Shown: positions 47,822-58,793, numbered from the stretch's first letter. The stretch is DNA of 64,000 nucleotides from Agaribacterium sp. ZY112 (GCF_041346925.1 NZ_CP166840.1:3526001-3590000); one strand, 5' to 3'. Program-made: numbers and translations. Notes: generated by a model from the sequence alone, not told the origin.

Positions 47822-48715
47822 TTAATCCTTTGATAAGGAATAAACATAAGCTGTTAACACGTGAATTTTATCTTCACGCAACAAATCTTTTTGAGCCGGC
47901 ATTTGGTTCGCACGGCCATTGCGCAGGCTCTGCATAATGCCTTCACGACTACCATCATATAACCAAATATCATCGGTTAAATTTGGCGCGCCGACTGCGA
48001 TCATGCCTTTTGCATCTGCACCGTGACAAGCTGCACAATTCTGAGCATACAAATCTGAACCAAGCTCAGCCGCATCAGCGTCATGCTCCTGACCACTCGC
48101 TTGCAAAACATACTCTGTGATCTGTGCTGTTTTCTCTTCACCTAAGATTGGGCCCCAAGCAGGCATCGCACCATTACGGCCGTGAGTAATACTGGCTTGA
48201 ATATGCTCCGGCGTACCACCGTACAACCAATCATTGTCGCTCAGATCAGGGAAACCAAAGTTACCACCGGCATCTGCACCATGACAAACAGCACAGTTGT
48301 TAGCAAATAAACGGGCGCCCATCTTCATTGCTTTAGGGTTATCGATCAACTCTTCAACGCTCATTTGGTTAAAGACACCATAACTCTGCTCATAACTTTC
48401 TTGAGCAGCCGCTTGGTCTGCAGCGAGCTCACCAGCCGAAGTCCAGTTCAAATAACCTTTATACGACCCAAGACCTGGGTATAAAAACATCCAAACAAAA
48501 CCAAAAATAATGGTGACAACAAACATGTTGAACCACCACTTAGGCAGTGGGTTGTCGTATTCTTCAATGCCATCGTAAACGTGGCCCGTTGTTTTATTTT
48601 CCGGATCTTCGTCATCTCTCACAGCCACCTTACGGTTAGCCATCAAGACCCAAATGACCAATGCAAGGCAGGTCAGGGTTAAGACTGTGATCCAAAGGCT
48701 CCAAAATGTACTCAT
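47822..48715 (-). CDS. ccoP: cbb3 oxidase di-haem subunit CcoP
   Basis: A 297-residue subunit with an N-terminal helix, a second helix (WWFNMFVVTIIFGFVWMFLYPGLG) and two c-type haem sites, CAVCHGADAGG near residue 145 and CAACHGADAKG near residue 228. It transfers electrons to CcoO. It is two bases from ccoQ. Confidence 0.97.
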   Translation of the reverse strand: MSTFWSLWITVLTLTCLALVIWVLMANRKVAVRDDEDPENKTTGHVYDGIEEYDNPLPKWWFNMFVVTIIFGFVWMFLYPGLGSYKGYLNWTSAGELAADQAAAQESYEQSYGVFNQMSVEELIDNPKAMKMGARLFANNCAVCHGADAGGNFGFPDLSDNDWLYGGTPEHIQASITHGRNGAMPAWGPILGEEKTAQITEYVLQASGQEHDADAAELGSDLYAQNCAACHGADAKGMIAVGAPNLTDDIWLYDGSREGIMQSLRNGRANQMPAQKDLLREDKIHVLTAYVYSLSKD

Positions 48716-48717
48716 GT

Positions 48718-48906
48718 TTATTCGCCCCTATTCTGCTCGCTCTCTTTGCGAGCACTTTGTTGTGATTGTTCTTCATCTGCAAAAGGCAGATTGGCGGCTT
48801 CATCAAATTTCTTTTTACGCTTGGGGCTAAACGCCCACCAGCACACGCCTATAAAAGCGATTAATACAAAAACAGTCGATAAGCCGCGAACAGTATTGAT
48901 ATCCAT
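48718..48906 (-). CDS. ccoQ: cbb3 oxidase subunit CcoQ
   Basis: A 62-residue single-helix subunit (VRGLSTVFVLIAFIGVCWWAFSPKRKKKFDEAA). Its N-terminus and the SPKRKKKF motif are typical. It lies between ccoO and ccoP with gaps of two bases. Confidence 0.94.
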   Translation of the reverse strand: MDINTVRGLSTVFVLIAFIGVCWWAFSPKRKKKFDEAANLPFADEEQSQQSARKESEQNRGE

Positions 48907-48908
48907 AC

Positions 48909-49520
48909 TTAGCGCTTGTGAGTCAGCAAAGTACCCAAATTCTGCAGATAAGCTACAAGCGCATCAATCTCGCTTACACCCTTAACTGCGTCTTTTGCAC
49001 CAGCAATGTCTTCGTCGGTATAGGGCACACCCACACTACGTAACGCAGCCATTTTCTTGCCAGTGTCTTCACCGTCTAAGACGGCATCAAACAACCAAGG
49101 AAACTCAGGCATATTTGACTCAGGCACGACGTTGCGAGGGTTATACAAATGCGCCTTGTGCCAAGTATCTGAATAACGACCACCTACACGAGCAAGGTCA
49201 GGCCCAGTACGCTTAGACCCCCACAAGAATGGGTGCTCATACACGCTCTCGCCTGCCACGCTGTAATGTCCGTAGCGCTCAACTTCAGCACGCAGGGGGC
49301 GAACCATTTGCGTGTGACAAACATGACAACCTTCACGAATATAAATATCGCGACCTTCAAGTTGAACAGCCGTTAGTGGCTTCAAGCCTTCAACCGGCTC
49401 AGTGGTCTCTTTTAAGAAGAACTGAGGTACGATTTCAACAAGAGCACCAAAACTAATGGCAAATACTGTCAACAGAACAAGAAGGCCAATATTCTTTTCA
49501 ACTAAATCATGATTTTTCAT
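48909..49520 (-). CDS. ccoO: cbb3 oxidase mono-haem subunit CcoO
   Basis: A 203-residue subunit with an N-terminal helix ([26 protein letters not shown]) and the haem c site [12 protein letters not shown] near residue 61. Its length is the usual one. It starts 16 bases after ccoN. Confidence 0.97.
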   Translation of the reverse strand: MKNHDLVEKNIGLLVLLTVFAISFGALVEIVPQFFLKETTEPVEGLKPLTAVQLEGRDIYIREGCHVCHTQMVRPLRAEVERYGHYSVAGESVYEHPFLWGSKRTGPDLARVGGRYSDTWHKAHLYNPRNVVPESNMPEFPWLFDAVLDGEDTGKKMAALRSVGVPYTDEDIAGAKDAVKGVSEIDALVAYLQNLGTLLTHKR

Positions 49521-49536
49521 TATTGATCCTCCCTAT

Positions 49537-50982
49537 TTATGCCGCTTTTGCTGTGCCAGCAGGCACAACCGCGTTGTCTTCATCTTCGGCAGTACGGTAT
49601 AAGTTGTACGCCATCAAAAACATACCCGACAAGAAGAACACACCACCAAGGAAACGTACAAAGTAACCTGGGTAGCTCGCTTCTAAGGCCTCTACAAAAC
49701 TGTAGGTCAAAGAGCCATCGGAGTTGAATGCGCGCCACATTAGACCTTGAAGTAAACCATTTACCCACATAGAGGCGATATACAATACGGTACCAATAGT
49801 CGCTAACCAGAAGTGCACATTAACTAAAGGTACTGACCACATAGACTTACGGTTAAACAAGTGAGGTATCAGGTGATAACAGGCGCCGATTGAAATCATC
49901 GCAACCCAACCTAAAGCACCTGAGTGTACGTGACCGATGGTCCAGTCGGTGTTGTGAGATAAGGCGTTTACAGTTTTGATCGACATCATTGGACCTTCGA
50001 AGGTCGACATGCCGTAGAAGCTCAGACTCACCACTAAGAAACGTAAAGTAGGATCCGTACGCAATTTGTGCCATGCGCCACTTAAGGTAAGCACACCGTT
50101 GATCATACCACCCCAACTAGGAGCCAATAGAATCAAGCTCATCACCATACCAAGGGTTTGCGCCCAATCTGGAAGTGCACTGTAGTGCAAGTGGTGAGCA
50201 CCGGCCCAAACGTAGATAGAAATCAAAGCCCAGAAGTGAACAATGGATAACTGATAAGAGTAAACCGGGCGTTCAGCTTGCTTAGGAACAAAGTAATACA
50301 TGATGCCTAAGAAACCCGCCGTCAGGAAGAAACCTACCGCATTATGGCCATACCACCACTGAATCATCGCATCCATCGCACCGCTGTACATAGAGTAAGA
50401 CTTCATGGCACTCACAGGTACGGCCATGCTATTAACAACGTGAAGAACGGCTACGGTGACAATAAAGGCACCAAAGAACCAATTCGCTACATAGATATGA
50501 GACGTTTTACGCTTAACAATGGTGCCAAAGAAGCATATGGCATAGGCCACCCAGACTAGGGTAATCAAAATATCGATTGGCCATTCTAGCTCCGCGTACT
50601 CTTTGGCTGAGGTATAACCAAGAGGAAGCGTAATAGCAGCAAGTACAATGATGAGTTGCCACCCCCAAAAGGTAAATGGAATTAAGAATCCACCCCAGAG
50701 GCGAGCCTGACATGTACGTTGCACCACGTAATACGAGGTAGCAAATAAAGCACAGCCACCAAAAGCAAAAATAACCGCATTAGTATGCAAAGGACGCAAG
50801 CGACCAAAATGCGTATAAGGTTGGAGGATGTCATTGAGCTCAGGCCAGTACAACTGCGCAGCTAGCAGTACGCCGACTGCCATGCCTACGATACCCCAAA
50901 CTACTGTCATAACAGTAAATTGACGTACCACATCGTAGTTGTATGTGACTTCAGTTTGAGCAGCAGATGCGTCACTCGTCAT
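49537..50982 (-). CDS. ccoN: cbb3 oxidase catalytic subunit CcoN
   Basis: A 481-residue haem-copper oxidase subunit I with about 12 helices. Conserved regions include [18 protein letters not shown] (haem ligand His), [31 protein letters not shown] (copper ligands) and the two-histidine motif [10 protein letters not shown]. The last, [19 protein letters not shown], is well preserved. It reduces oxygen at high affinity with proton pumping at the inner membrane. It heads the ccoNOQP-GHIS cluster, behind an FNR/ANR site. Confidence 0.97.
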   Translation of the reverse strand: MTSDASAAQTEVTYNYDVVRQFTVMTVVWGIVGMAVGVLLAAQLYWPELNDILQPYTHFGRLRPLHTNAVIFAFGGCALFATSYYVVQRTCQARLWGGFLIPFTFWGWQLIIVLAAITLPLGYTSAKEYAELEWPIDILITLVWVAYAICFFGTIVKRKTSHIYVANWFFGAFIVTVAVLHVVNSMAVPVSAMKSYSMYSGAMDAMIQWWYGHNAVGFFLTAGFLGIMYYFVPKQAERPVYSYQLSIVHFWALISIYVWAGAHHLHYSALPDWAQTLGMVMSLILLAPSWGGMINGVLTLSGAWHKLRTDPTLRFLVVSLSFYGMSTFEGPMMSIKTVNALSHNTDWTIGHVHSGALGWVAMISIGACYHLIPHLFNRKSMWSVPLVNVHFWLATIGTVLYIASMWVNGLLQGLMWRAFNSDGSLTYSFVEALEASYPGYFVRFLGGVFFLSGMFLMAYNLYRTAEDEDNAVVPAGTAKAA

Positions 50983-51054
50983 ATCAACTTCCCACGTTTG
51001 TTTAATTAATAATTGTTATAACCGCATAGCGGCCAAAGTAAGCAAAGCAAACCT

Positions 51055-51091
51055 ATTATCCAGTCCAAAAAAAAGAAAAGACTGGGATAAT
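51055..51091. other. Leader inverted repeat upstream of ccoN
   Basis: ATTATCCAGTC and GACTGGGATAAT pair around an A-rich centre (T-rich on the minus strand). It would lie in the 5' untranslated leader of ccoN or just before its promoter. Confidence 0.4.
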
Positions 51092-51127
51092 GAAGTATGC
51101 CGTTTTCCCATCAGCAGAAAAACGAAC

Positions 51128-51165
51128 GGCTCCAGTCTTTTGATCTACATCAAAAAACTGGAGCC
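51128..51165. promoter_or_regulatory. 38-base palindrome with central FNR/ANR box upstream of ccoN
   Basis: Arms of 17 bases pair at 16 positions around CTAC. The centre TTGAT-CTAC-ATCAA at 51140-51153 is a perfect FNR/ANR recognition site, about 160 bases before the ccoN start and 33 bases after the argG stop. The long arms also make a stable RNA hairpin that may end argG transcription, but no oligo-T follows. Confidence 0.8.
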
Positions 51166-51197
51166 TGCGCATTTCACTGCGAAGTGTTCCTACCCGA

Positions 51198-52427
51198 TTA
51201 ACTCTCGAGCGGGTTACGACCCTTTTCTGAAGCAATACGCAATCGTAAAGAATTTAGCTTAATAAAGCCTTCAGCATCTTTTTGATCGTAAGCACCCGCA
51301 TCATCTTCAAAGGTAGCAATTTTTTCATCAAATAGGCTGTCTTCAGAGCGACGACCTACACAGCTAACAGCACCTTTATACAGCTTAAGGCGCACATCGC
51401 CGTTTACAACTTTTTGGCTTTCATCAATAAGCGCTTGAAGCATCTCACGCTCAGGGCTCCACCAATAGCCGTTATAAACTAATTCAGCATATTTAGGCAT
51501 GATGCTGTCTTTCAGATGAGCAGCTTCACGATCTAAGGTTAGGCTCTCGATCGCACGATGCGCTTTCATCAGAATCGTGCCGCCAGGTGTTTCATAACAA
51601 CCACGGCTCTTCATACCTACATAACGGTTTTCAACGATATCTAAACGACCAACACCGTGAGCACCGCCACGCTTGTTTAAGGTCTCTAAGAGCGTTGCTG
51701 GGCTCATCTCTTCGCCATCAATGGCAACAGGATCACCATTTTTAAAGCGAAGCTCTAAGTATTCGGCTTTATCTGGCGCCTCTTCAGGCGATACTGACCA
51801 GCGCCACATATCATCTTCAGCTTCAGCCCAAGGATCTTCCAACAAGTCACCTTCGTAGCTGATATGTAATAAGTTCGCATCCATTGAATACGGAGACTTC
51901 TTCTTGGCATTGGCAAAGTCTACTGGGATCTTATGCTCTTCACAGTAAGCCATTAAGGTCTCACGAGAAGTCAGATCCCATTCGCGCCATGGAGCAATCA
52001 CTTGAATGCCAGGCTTAAGGGCATAAGCACCAAGTTCAAAACGAACTTGATCATTACCTTTACCAGTCGCACCGTGGCTGATGGCATCAGCGCCGGTTTC
52101 ATTGGCAATTTCAATAAGGCGCTTAGCAATTAAAGGACGCGCAATAGAAGTACCTAGTAGGTACTCGCCTTCATATATCGCATTAGAACGGAACATAGGA
52201 AAAACGAAATCACGAACGAACTCTTCACGTAGATCATCAATATAGATTTCTTTTACACCTAGAGCTTCGGCTTTCGCACGAGCAGGTTCTACTTCTTCAC
52301 CTTGGCCGATATCAGCGGTAAAGGTAACAACCTCACACTGATAAGTTTCCTGTAGCCACTTTACGATGACCGAGGTGTCTAGGCCGCCCGAATAGGCGAG
52401 CACGACTTTTTTAACGGAAGAGGACAT
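51198..52427 (-). CDS. argG: Argininosuccinate synthase
   Basis: Joins citrulline and aspartate with ATP in arginine synthesis. It has 409 residues, the normal bacterial length. The ATP-binding loop [10 protein letters not shown] is near residue 10 and the family segments [33 protein letters not shown] and GRRSEDSLF are present. It is upstream of the cbb3 cluster on the same strand but separated by an FNR palindrome. Function is well supported. Confidence 0.98.
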   Translation of the reverse strand: MSSSVKKVVLAYSGGLDTSVIVKWLQETYQCEVVTFTADIGQGEEVEPARAKAEALGVKEIYIDDLREEFVRDFVFPMFRSNAIYEGEYLLGTSIARPLIAKRLIEIANETGADAISHGATGKGNDQVRFELGAYALKPGIQVIAPWREWDLTSRETLMAYCEEHKIPVDFANAKKKSPYSMDANLLHISYEGDLLEDPWAEAEDDMWRWSVSPEEAPDKAEYLELRFKNGDPVAIDGEEMSPATLLETLNKRGGAHGVGRLDIVENRYVGMKSRGCYETPGGTILMKAHRAIESLTLDREAAHLKDSIMPKYAELVYNGYWWSPEREMLQALIDESQKVVNGDVRLKLYKGAVSCVGRRSEDSLFDEKIATFEDDAGAYDQKDAEGFIKLNSLRLRIASEKGRNPLES

Positions 52428-52611
52428 CTCTACTCCACATGTTCAAAGAATATACAAAGGCTTATGGGGCGCGGATTATAGCGATTTTATCGCGCTTAAA
52501 CCACTGCTGAAGTAGGGATAAACTGAAGCGAGCGGCTTATCGCTTTTTAAAAGCCCAAGCGAGCTTCCATTAACTAGCAAAGTCGCTCAATAAACAAACG
52601 AATAGAACGCT

Positions 52612-53523
52612 TTATTTATTTGATGCATCCGCTAGAGGCAGCACATCAATTTTTTTAACTCGCTCTAGCCTCACCGTGACTCTACGATTTTTTGCTCGGC
52701 CTGCTGCGCTGCCATTACTGGCTACGGGGTAACGCTCTCCATGCCAACGCAAGGTAATCCAATCTTCAGGAACACCTCTGCGTTGTAGGTATTGGGCAAC
52801 TAATTCCGCCCGCTTTTTAGATAGCTCTAAATTATCGTCCCTATCCCCTTCGCTATCGGCATGACCATCAATATAAAAATAGCGAACCTTGCTATCGTGT
52901 TTCACCAACGTAAGAATTTGATCGAGTTTCATGGTTAAGGCTCTGGGAAGTTCATCGAGTTCGCCGCCTGGGAAAAGTAAGGATGTTCGCTGTAGCTGAT
53001 CAAAATTACGTGGCAATAAGGCCGTCACACAACGAAGGTAGTCACGGTACTGTTCCTGAAAACCAATCGTGCTCAAAGCCAGCCTTGCCGGTTGAGCTTG
53101 CAGATCAAACCAGGTTGAGCCTCGCACTTCTATTTCATTACCCTGATAAAGATTACGCAATAGCCGCTCTGCCAAACTGGTATCCAGCCACAGAGGCCTG
53201 CGACCTTTATTCACCGCCACCGTTGCCAAGGGCTGCTCAACATAGCTTGGTTTCCAAACAGGACTCACAGCATAGAGCTGGGCCTCACCGGTTTTCATTC
53301 GCGCAGAAGAAGAGCGTAAATAAAAGGCCGAGTTTTCACCCGCTCGGGTGCGAAAAACAGCCTGACCATAAAAAGGAATGTTGTGCTCGAGCCGGCACGA
53401 TTGTACCGAACCATGCAAATGCCAACTGCTGTCATTAATGCCATTCGAATAACTAAGAGCCTGAGAGGAAGCGGCCAACAAAGCACTTGCCACGACTATT
53501 AAAAACAGCATTAACTTAGACAT
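52612..53523 (-). CDS. motY: Sodium-driven flagellar protein MotY (OmpA family)
   Basis: A 303-residue protein that forms the T ring around sodium-driven flagellar motors in the periplasm. A signal peptide (FLIVVASALLAASSQA) precedes an N-terminal MotY-specific domain (about 30-160) and a C-terminal OmpA peptidoglycan-binding domain with FYIDGHADSEGDRDDNLELSKKRAELV-type motif split around residue 210 and NRRVTVRLE near residue 285. The start is set at the ATG at 53521-53523; a TTG upstream would add ten residues before the signal peptide. It is followed by no motor gene; MotAB lie elsewhere. Confidence 0.87.
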   Translation of the reverse strand: MSKLMLFLIVVASALLAASSQALSYSNGINDSSWHLHGSVQSCRLEHNIPFYGQAVFRTRAGENSAFYLRSSSARMKTGEAQLYAVSPVWKPSYVEQPLATVAVNKGRRPLWLDTSLAERLLRNLYQGNEIEVRGSTWFDLQAQPARLALSTIGFQEQYRDYLRCVTALLPRNFDQLQRTSLLFPGGELDELPRALTMKLDQILTLVKHDSKVRYFYIDGHADSEGDRDDNLELSKKRAELVAQYLQRRGVPEDWITLRWHGERYPVASNGSAAGRAKNRRVTVRLERVKKIDVLPLADASNK

Positions 53524-53700
53524 GCAAACACCCGCACCCAAACAATAAGACAAAGCCTTTTATAGTTCTCGGCAGTAAAGCGATAAGCTTGAGCCCTTTA
53601 TTCCTCAGCCAATCAGAGCATTAGCAGTGCAAAAGCCATGAAAATTCGTTAGCATGCGCCGCAGAATTTAATTTAAAAGCCTTCCAAAAATATACGCTTT

Positions 53701-54747
53701 ATGAATACAACCTTAGATCGACTAGAGATCATTGCCCCCGATGACTGGCACATTCACCTTCGCGACGGTGATTCACTGAAGCTTACCGCGCCTCATGCAG
53801 CGCGTAGTTTTGCTCGGGCGATTATTATGCCCAACCTTGTACCTCCAGTATGTAATGCGGAGCAGGCTCTAGCTTATAAACAGCGTATTCTTGCAGAGCT
53901 GCCTAAAGGTAGCCTTTTTGAGCCTTTAATGGTGCTTTATCTCACCAACAATACCAGCGCTGCAGATATTGAAGCGGCTGCCGCTGCCGGTGTTGTCGCC
54001 TGTAAACTGTACCCAGCTGGCGCAACCACAAACAGCGACAGCGGTGTGACCGCGATTGAAAACATCTACCCTGCCCTCGAAGCCATGCAGAAAGTCGGCA
54101 TGAAACTGCTTGTACACGGTGAAGTCACTGAAAGCCACGTTGATATCTTTGATCGTGAAGCGCAGTTTATCGAACAAAAACTGGCCCCTCTTGTCGCACG
54201 CTTTCCAGAGCTAAAAGTGGTGTTTGAACATATCACCACCGCCGATGCCGCCGCCTTTGTTCGCTCAGCAAGTAATAACGTTGCCGCGACCATCACCGCC
54301 CATCACCTGCTCTACAACCGCAATCACATGCTTGCCGGTGGCATACGCCCTCACTATTACTGTTTACCCATTCTTAAAGCAGGTAAGCATCAGCAAGCGC
54401 TAATAGATGCAGCAACCAGTGGCTCAGCAAAATTCTTCCTTGGTACAGACAGTGCCCCTCATGCACGCTCTAAGAAAGAAAACGTATGTGGCTGCGCAGG
54501 TTCCTATACTGCGTTTAGCGCTCTAGAGCTGTATGCCACGGCCTTTGAACAAGCCGATGCGCTCGATAAATTTGAAGCCTTTACATCATTTTATGGCCCT
54601 GACTTTTATCAATTGCCACGCAATACACATAAAGTTGTGCTCGAACGCCAAGAATGGCAAGTACCTGAAGAGTTCCCTTATTTAGACGAATGCATTCGCC
54701 CCCTGTGTGCGGGTGAAACGCTCAACTGGAAGCTGGTGGACGCCTAA
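53701..54747 (+). CDS. pyrC: Dihydroorotase
   Basis: Third enzyme of pyrimidine synthesis. It has 348 residues, class II type. The first zinc-binding pair is in WHIHLRDG at residues 17-24, the carboxylated Lys is in [10 protein letters not shown] near residue 102, HGEVT near residue 138, HITTADA near residue 177 and the Asp in [10 protein letters not shown] near residue 250. The rnt gene starts inside its stop codon (TAATG), so the two are coupled. Confidence 0.97.
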   Translation: MNTTLDRLEIIAPDDWHIHLRDGDSLKLTAPHAARSFARAIIMPNLVPPVCNAEQALAYKQRILAELPKGSLFEPLMVLYLTNNTSAADIEAAAAAGVVACKLYPAGATTNSDSGVTAIENIYPALEAMQKVGMKLLVHGEVTESHVDIFDREAQFIEQKLAPLVARFPELKVVFEHITTADAAAFVRSASNNVAATITAHHLLYNRNHMLAGGIRPHYYCLPILKAGKHQQALIDAATSGSAKFFLGTDSAPHARSKKENVCGCAGSYTAFSALELYATAFEQADALDKFEAFTSFYGPDFYQLPRNTHKVVLERQEWQVPEEFPYLDECIRPLCAGETLNWKLVDA

Positions 54748-55412
54748 TGCTGAATGACACGGATGAAGTTTCCTTCTTGCCTAACGACAGTAGCGACTGT
54801 GATCTAGCCAGCCGCTTCCGCAAGTTTTTGCCTGTCATTATTGATGTTGAAACCGGCGGCTTTAACAAAGATACCGATGCCTTACTTGAAGTTGCAGCCG
54901 TATTAGTTCGCATGGATAGTCGTGGTATGCTGCAGCGAGGCGACACCATCGCCTTTCATATTGAGCCATTCGATGGCGCTAATATCGAACAAAGCGCGCT
55001 CGACTTCACCGGTATTGATTTAGACTGTGCCGGTAGAGACGCCGTAGATGAAGACATCGCCCTCAAAGAGGTGTTTCGCGCCGTTCGTGACGAAGTCAAA
55101 CAACAAGACTGTAATCGCGCCGTCTTAGTTGGCCATAACGCCCACTTCGACTTAGGCTTTTTGCATACCGCCGCAGATAGAAACAAAATCAAGCGCAACC
55201 CCTTCCACCCTTTTTCTTGTTTTGATACGGCAACCCTTTCGGGTTTAGCCTTTGGCCAAACAGTACTGGCTAAAGCTTGTGAAAGTGCCGGTATCGAGTT
55301 TTCCAACAAAAGCGCTCACAGTGCGGCTTACGATGCAGAAAAGACAGCTGACCTGTTCTGCCATATCGTCAACAAGTGGAAAACACTCGGTGGCTGGCCT
55401 TTAGAAGAGTAG
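54747..55412 (+). CDS. rnt: Ribonuclease T
   Basis: 3'-5' exoribonuclease that trims tRNA and other small RNAs. It has 221 residues with the DEDDh exonuclease motifs VIDVETGGF near residue 30, GHNAHFDLGF near residue 130 and HSAAYDAEKTADL near residue 190. It overlaps the pyrC stop by one base, the same gene order as in Pseudomonas. The N-terminal 20 residues are less conserved. Confidence 0.96.
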   Translation: MLNDTDEVSFLPNDSSDCDLASRFRKFLPVIIDVETGGFNKDTDALLEVAAVLVRMDSRGMLQRGDTIAFHIEPFDGANIEQSALDFTGIDLDCAGRDAVDEDIALKEVFRAVRDEVKQQDCNRAVLVGHNAHFDLGFLHTAADRNKIKRNPFHPFSCFDTATLSGLAFGQTVLAKACESAGIEFSNKSAHSAAYDAEKTADLFCHIVNKWKTLGGWPLEE

Positions 55413-55434
55413 AAAGACGCGTAGCAACAGAATA

Positions 55435-56388
55435 TCAACAGGGCTGGCTTTCACCAGAATAAAACAGGTACTCCAGCCTTGAGCGCCCTTTTCGTTTCGC
55501 ATCGTACATAAGTTCGTCGGCAATCTGCACGACCTGATCAGCATTTAAACCTACTGCTGGGCCAAAGCTCACCGCTCCAATACTTGCACTGATGTGTATT
55601 GAATGCTCACACCATTTATCTATGGCTTCAATATCGGCAATCAGTTTACCCCCAAGCTGGCGAACATCCACTTCCCCCTGGACATTGTGCAAGACCAATA
55701 AAAATTCATCTCCACCAAGACGCCCAACAAGATCTGTTCGCCTAATCCTAGCCGTCAGGGCTTTAGCTACCGCCTTAAGCACCTGATCACCGGCAGCATG
55801 CCCAAGCTCATCATTTACCGCTTTAAATCCATCTAAATCTAAAAAAGCGACTGTTAAGGTTTCACTGTCTCTGCGCAACTCAGCAATTGCCCGGGTCAAG
55901 CTTTGCAAGATAGCCCGCCTATTAGGTAGCTCAGTTAATGCATCCCGACTCGCACTTTCACTAAGCCGCTCATTCAGCGCCTCTACCGCTTCGATACGCA
56001 GCTTGTCGCTGACATCTAAAACCCCCAACAAGGTATAGGAACCGGCCTCAAGCTCAATGGGATATAAACTGATTTCTACAGGATGCTCAGTTCCATCTTT
56101 CGCACAGGCAAGTACATCACGATCAAACTGCATGCCCTTAGCAGAAGGCTTAGACAAATAAGCTTGTTCATAGCCTTGGTGACGCTCATGAAAACGAGGC
56201 GGAATCATAAGTAAAATACTTTGCCCCTGAAGCTCTGTTTTCGACCAACCAAGCATGTCATGAATACGCTGATTACTAAAAGCAATATGCATAGAGCTAT
56301 CGACCAGCAACATTCCTACTGGAGAAGCATTAAGAAGCGTAGTAACCAGTTTAGCGTCCTTGCCGCTATAAAAATCAGCCATAAACAT
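55435..56388 (-). CDS. PAS-GGDEF diguanylate cyclase (soluble)
   Basis: A 317-residue c-di-GMP-forming enzyme. The PAS domain (about 12-125) begins LLNASPVGMLLVDSSMHIAFSNQ and is followed by a short coiled linker and a GGDEF domain (about 145-310). The active site is GGDEF, and the I-site RRTD lies five residues before it. No membrane helix is present, so it should respond to a cytoplasmic signal bound by PAS. It is convergent with rnt, 22 bases away, and is the second intact cyclase of the window. Confidence 0.92.
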   Translation of the reverse strand: MFMADFYSGKDAKLVTTLLNASPVGMLLVDSSMHIAFSNQRIHDMLGWSKTELQGQSILLMIPPRFHERHQGYEQAYLSKPSAKGMQFDRDVLACAKDGTEHPVEISLYPIELEAGSYTLLGVLDVSDKLRIEAVEALNERLSESASRDALTELPNRRAILQSLTRAIAELRRDSETLTVAFLDLDGFKAVNDELGHAAGDQVLKAVAKALTARIRRTDLVGRLGGDEFLLVLHNVQGEVDVRQLGGKLIADIEAIDKWCEHSIHISASIGAVSFGPAVGLNADQVVQIADELMYDAKRKGRSRLEYLFYSGESQPC

Positions 56389-56501
56389 ATGAAAGTAGAG
56401 CTATTTATCAAAGTATGGCAAAGATGCAGAAAAAAGCCTGCTTAGCAGTTCTTCTATCATTCACAGAACTGATTAAGAACACACTGTTTTAACACGGGAG
56501 C

Positions 56502-58547
56502 TTAATGTTCAAGCTCAAGAATGGCCCAGACGCCAAGATTAGGAACAATAAACAGATAGTCACCATCAGCATTAACCGATAGAGGCAGCTCTAAGCCAGC
56601 GCCGTTCAAGGCATGCAAGGTAATAGAGCGAATATCCTCAGAAAAATAGTTTTGCGGAATAGAAACACGGACATTGCTTAAAACCGGTGTTGTGCCATCC
56701 GTAGCATTCACTGGGCGATTTAATAGGTGAATGATATAAGGCGCACCACTGTTACTCTTATGAACACGCGACAACGCACTAACGATATTATCTGCAGGGG
56801 CATTGGCAATACTCACGGATATGTTTTCAGCTCTGAGAGCCTCTATGGCTGCCTGATCGTCAGGATCATGTAAATCTAAAATTTTATCGCTGTGCTCAGA
56901 TAACAAAGCGTTTTGCTCAGCATTTAAGTAGCTCAGGTCAGCATCGACAACAATCGTATCGTAACGCTCAAACTCTTCAGACCTCGGTACTAAAGGGCGC
57001 CCTTCATCACCAAAAAGCAATAAAGAAAAATTCAAGTTACGCTCTAACAAGTAGCGAATACTTCTATGCATTGTCGAGCTACCATCAATCCAAGTTGAAT
57101 CTAGGTAGGCCATCATCGGCGATACTAAAGCCACTTTTGTATAGTCTATATAAGCATCAAACAAATCAGGTTTATCACTTACAAAACGATAAATATCGCG
57201 GTAATTATCTGCTGGAATATTCCATGTACCATCCCCCCCAACCCATACCGCTGCGGGAATAGAAAATATTGCCCCCATGGCATAAGACTGTGCGATCCAA
57301 CCCCGTGCCGCCTGGGGTGCATTACGCTCTCGTAAATTTTGAAATTCCCAAGGATAAGTAAAATAGACCAGCGTTTTATCGACCGCCTCAGCCGCTTTTA
57401 AGTGAGAGATAATATTAATAGGTATTTCGGAGGCAAAGGTACTAGCACCAACAGCGTGCTCCCCAGCCAGAAAGGTAAGGTTTTCATCAAAAATATAACC
57501 ACGGGCTTCAGTTACAGCAGTTGTTGCACCAATAGCTATATCTGCATCAATAGTGCGAATATAGCGAAAAACCTCAGCCATTTTTTGATTTAAAACTTGG
57601 CGATTAAAGTAAATAAAATCATCAAATAAGGGCACCCCACCGCTGATTAGATTGGCAGCAGCCGAATACGAACTATGGGTGTAGCCCTCAGAGATTAAAA
57701 AATCGCGATAATTAAACGTGCTTATATCATCAATACCTAAAGCACTTAGCTGCTCGATGCTGTAGCGCTCATGCATATACTCGCGAAATGCCGTCATCGC
57801 GTGGGTAGAAAAGTCACCGCCAAATTGATTTAAATCCGTAGAACGCGTCGAAGACGTTTGTGAATCAAACATAATATAAGATGCATTCGACTTTAAAATT
57901 TGATCGACCTGGGACTTTAACCAATCAACAAAAACTGGGCTGTGGTTACTCACCCAACCAGATGGCTGCCCCATATAATACAAAGGCTCATCGGAACCAA
58001 AATGCCAAGAAACAAGTTCACCATCTAAGGTGCGAACCCAATCATCGGCAGGCTCACTCTCGTATTCGATAAACCACTTCCAAGCCCAATCAAACTCACC
58101 ACGAGCAACATAATCCAGCCCCGAATCACGAACTGACTGCACGTAGGCAACCCAGTTATTAATGGTCGCATCATCATAAAAATTAGTATTTGGTGGGTGC
58201 CCCCAGAATGCGCCATTAGCTCCAAAATCACCATAACCCGCTAGGTTTTGATTGCTTGGATAGGTATACCAAACCGCAGATTTAGAGAAATCTCGGTTCG
58301 AAGGGATACTTAAGGGTTTCGGAAAATAAGGCTCTGGAGAAGCTGAAGCTTCAGGTGTTGGCGGCACTGATGGCACTGGTGAAGGAAGAACAGTTGGAAG
58401 GCTACTTGGAGATGGCACCGAGCTAGGAGAAGCTACAGGACTCGCACTAGGCGTTGGCTGCGATGCTGAACCTGCCCCGCCACTACAAGCAGAGACACAA
58501 AAAGCAAGAACGTAAAAAACACTTATACGCTTATAGTAAGCCATCAT
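56502..58547 (-). CDS. Secreted lipoprotein, probable glycoside hydrolase-like TIM barrel
   Basis: A 681-residue lipoprotein with a lipobox CVSAC (Cys21) and a Pro/Ser-rich linker (about 25-75). The body shows WYTYPSNQNLAGYGDFGANGAFWGH-like motifs, then YVARGEFDWAWKWF, YIMFDSQTSSTRS and ALVYFTYPWEF-like LVYFTYPWEF near residue 400, typical of barrel-type hydrolases related to GH42-like enzymes. The C-terminal part (about 500-681) is a beta-sandwich with an IHLLNRPV segment, as in beta-galactosidase trimerisation/C-terminal domains. The substrate is unknown. It is on the minus strand with no clear operon partner. Confidence 0.72.
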   Translation of the reverse strand: MMAYYKRISVFYVLAFCVSACSGGAGSASQPTPSASPVASPSSVPSPSSLPTVLPSPVPSVPPTPEASASPEPYFPKPLSIPSNRDFSKSAVWYTYPSNQNLAGYGDFGANGAFWGHPPNTNFYDDATINNWVAYVQSVRDSGLDYVARGEFDWAWKWFIEYESEPADDWVRTLDGELVSWHFGSDEPLYYMGQPSGWVSNHSPVFVDWLKSQVDQILKSNASYIMFDSQTSSTRSTDLNQFGGDFSTHAMTAFREYMHERYSIEQLSALGIDDISTFNYRDFLISEGYTHSSYSAAANLISGGVPLFDDFIYFNRQVLNQKMAEVFRYIRTIDADIAIGATTAVTEARGYIFDENLTFLAGEHAVGASTFASEIPINIISHLKAAEAVDKTLVYFTYPWEFQNLRERNAPQAARGWIAQSYAMGAIFSIPAAVWVGGDGTWNIPADNYRDIYRFVSDKPDLFDAYIDYTKVALVSPMMAYLDSTWIDGSSTMHRSIRYLLERNLNFSLLLFGDEGRPLVPRSEEFERYDTIVVDADLSYLNAEQNALLSEHSDKILDLHDPDDQAAIEALRAENISVSIANAPADNIVSALSRVHKSNSGAPYIIHLLNRPVNATDGTTPVLSNVRVSIPQNYFSEDIRSITLHALNGAGLELPLSVNADGDYLFIVPNLGVWAILELEH

Positions 58548-58793
58548 TAAGAGCCCCCCACCATAAATTATAATTATCTGGCTGTGAGCCCTGCGAGCAA
58601 GGTCATCGCTTGCACAAGCTCTATTTATATACTTAGATTGTACAAAAAAACCACAGACTTTCTGTCACTCTACAACGACAAACCGGCTAAAAGCATGGAG
58701 CATGACACTGCAATTACACCTAAACGGAGCTATGGCACATAAAAAAGCAACAAAATATGAGGGGAAACAAAACGAGTGATAATGTTTTGCCAA

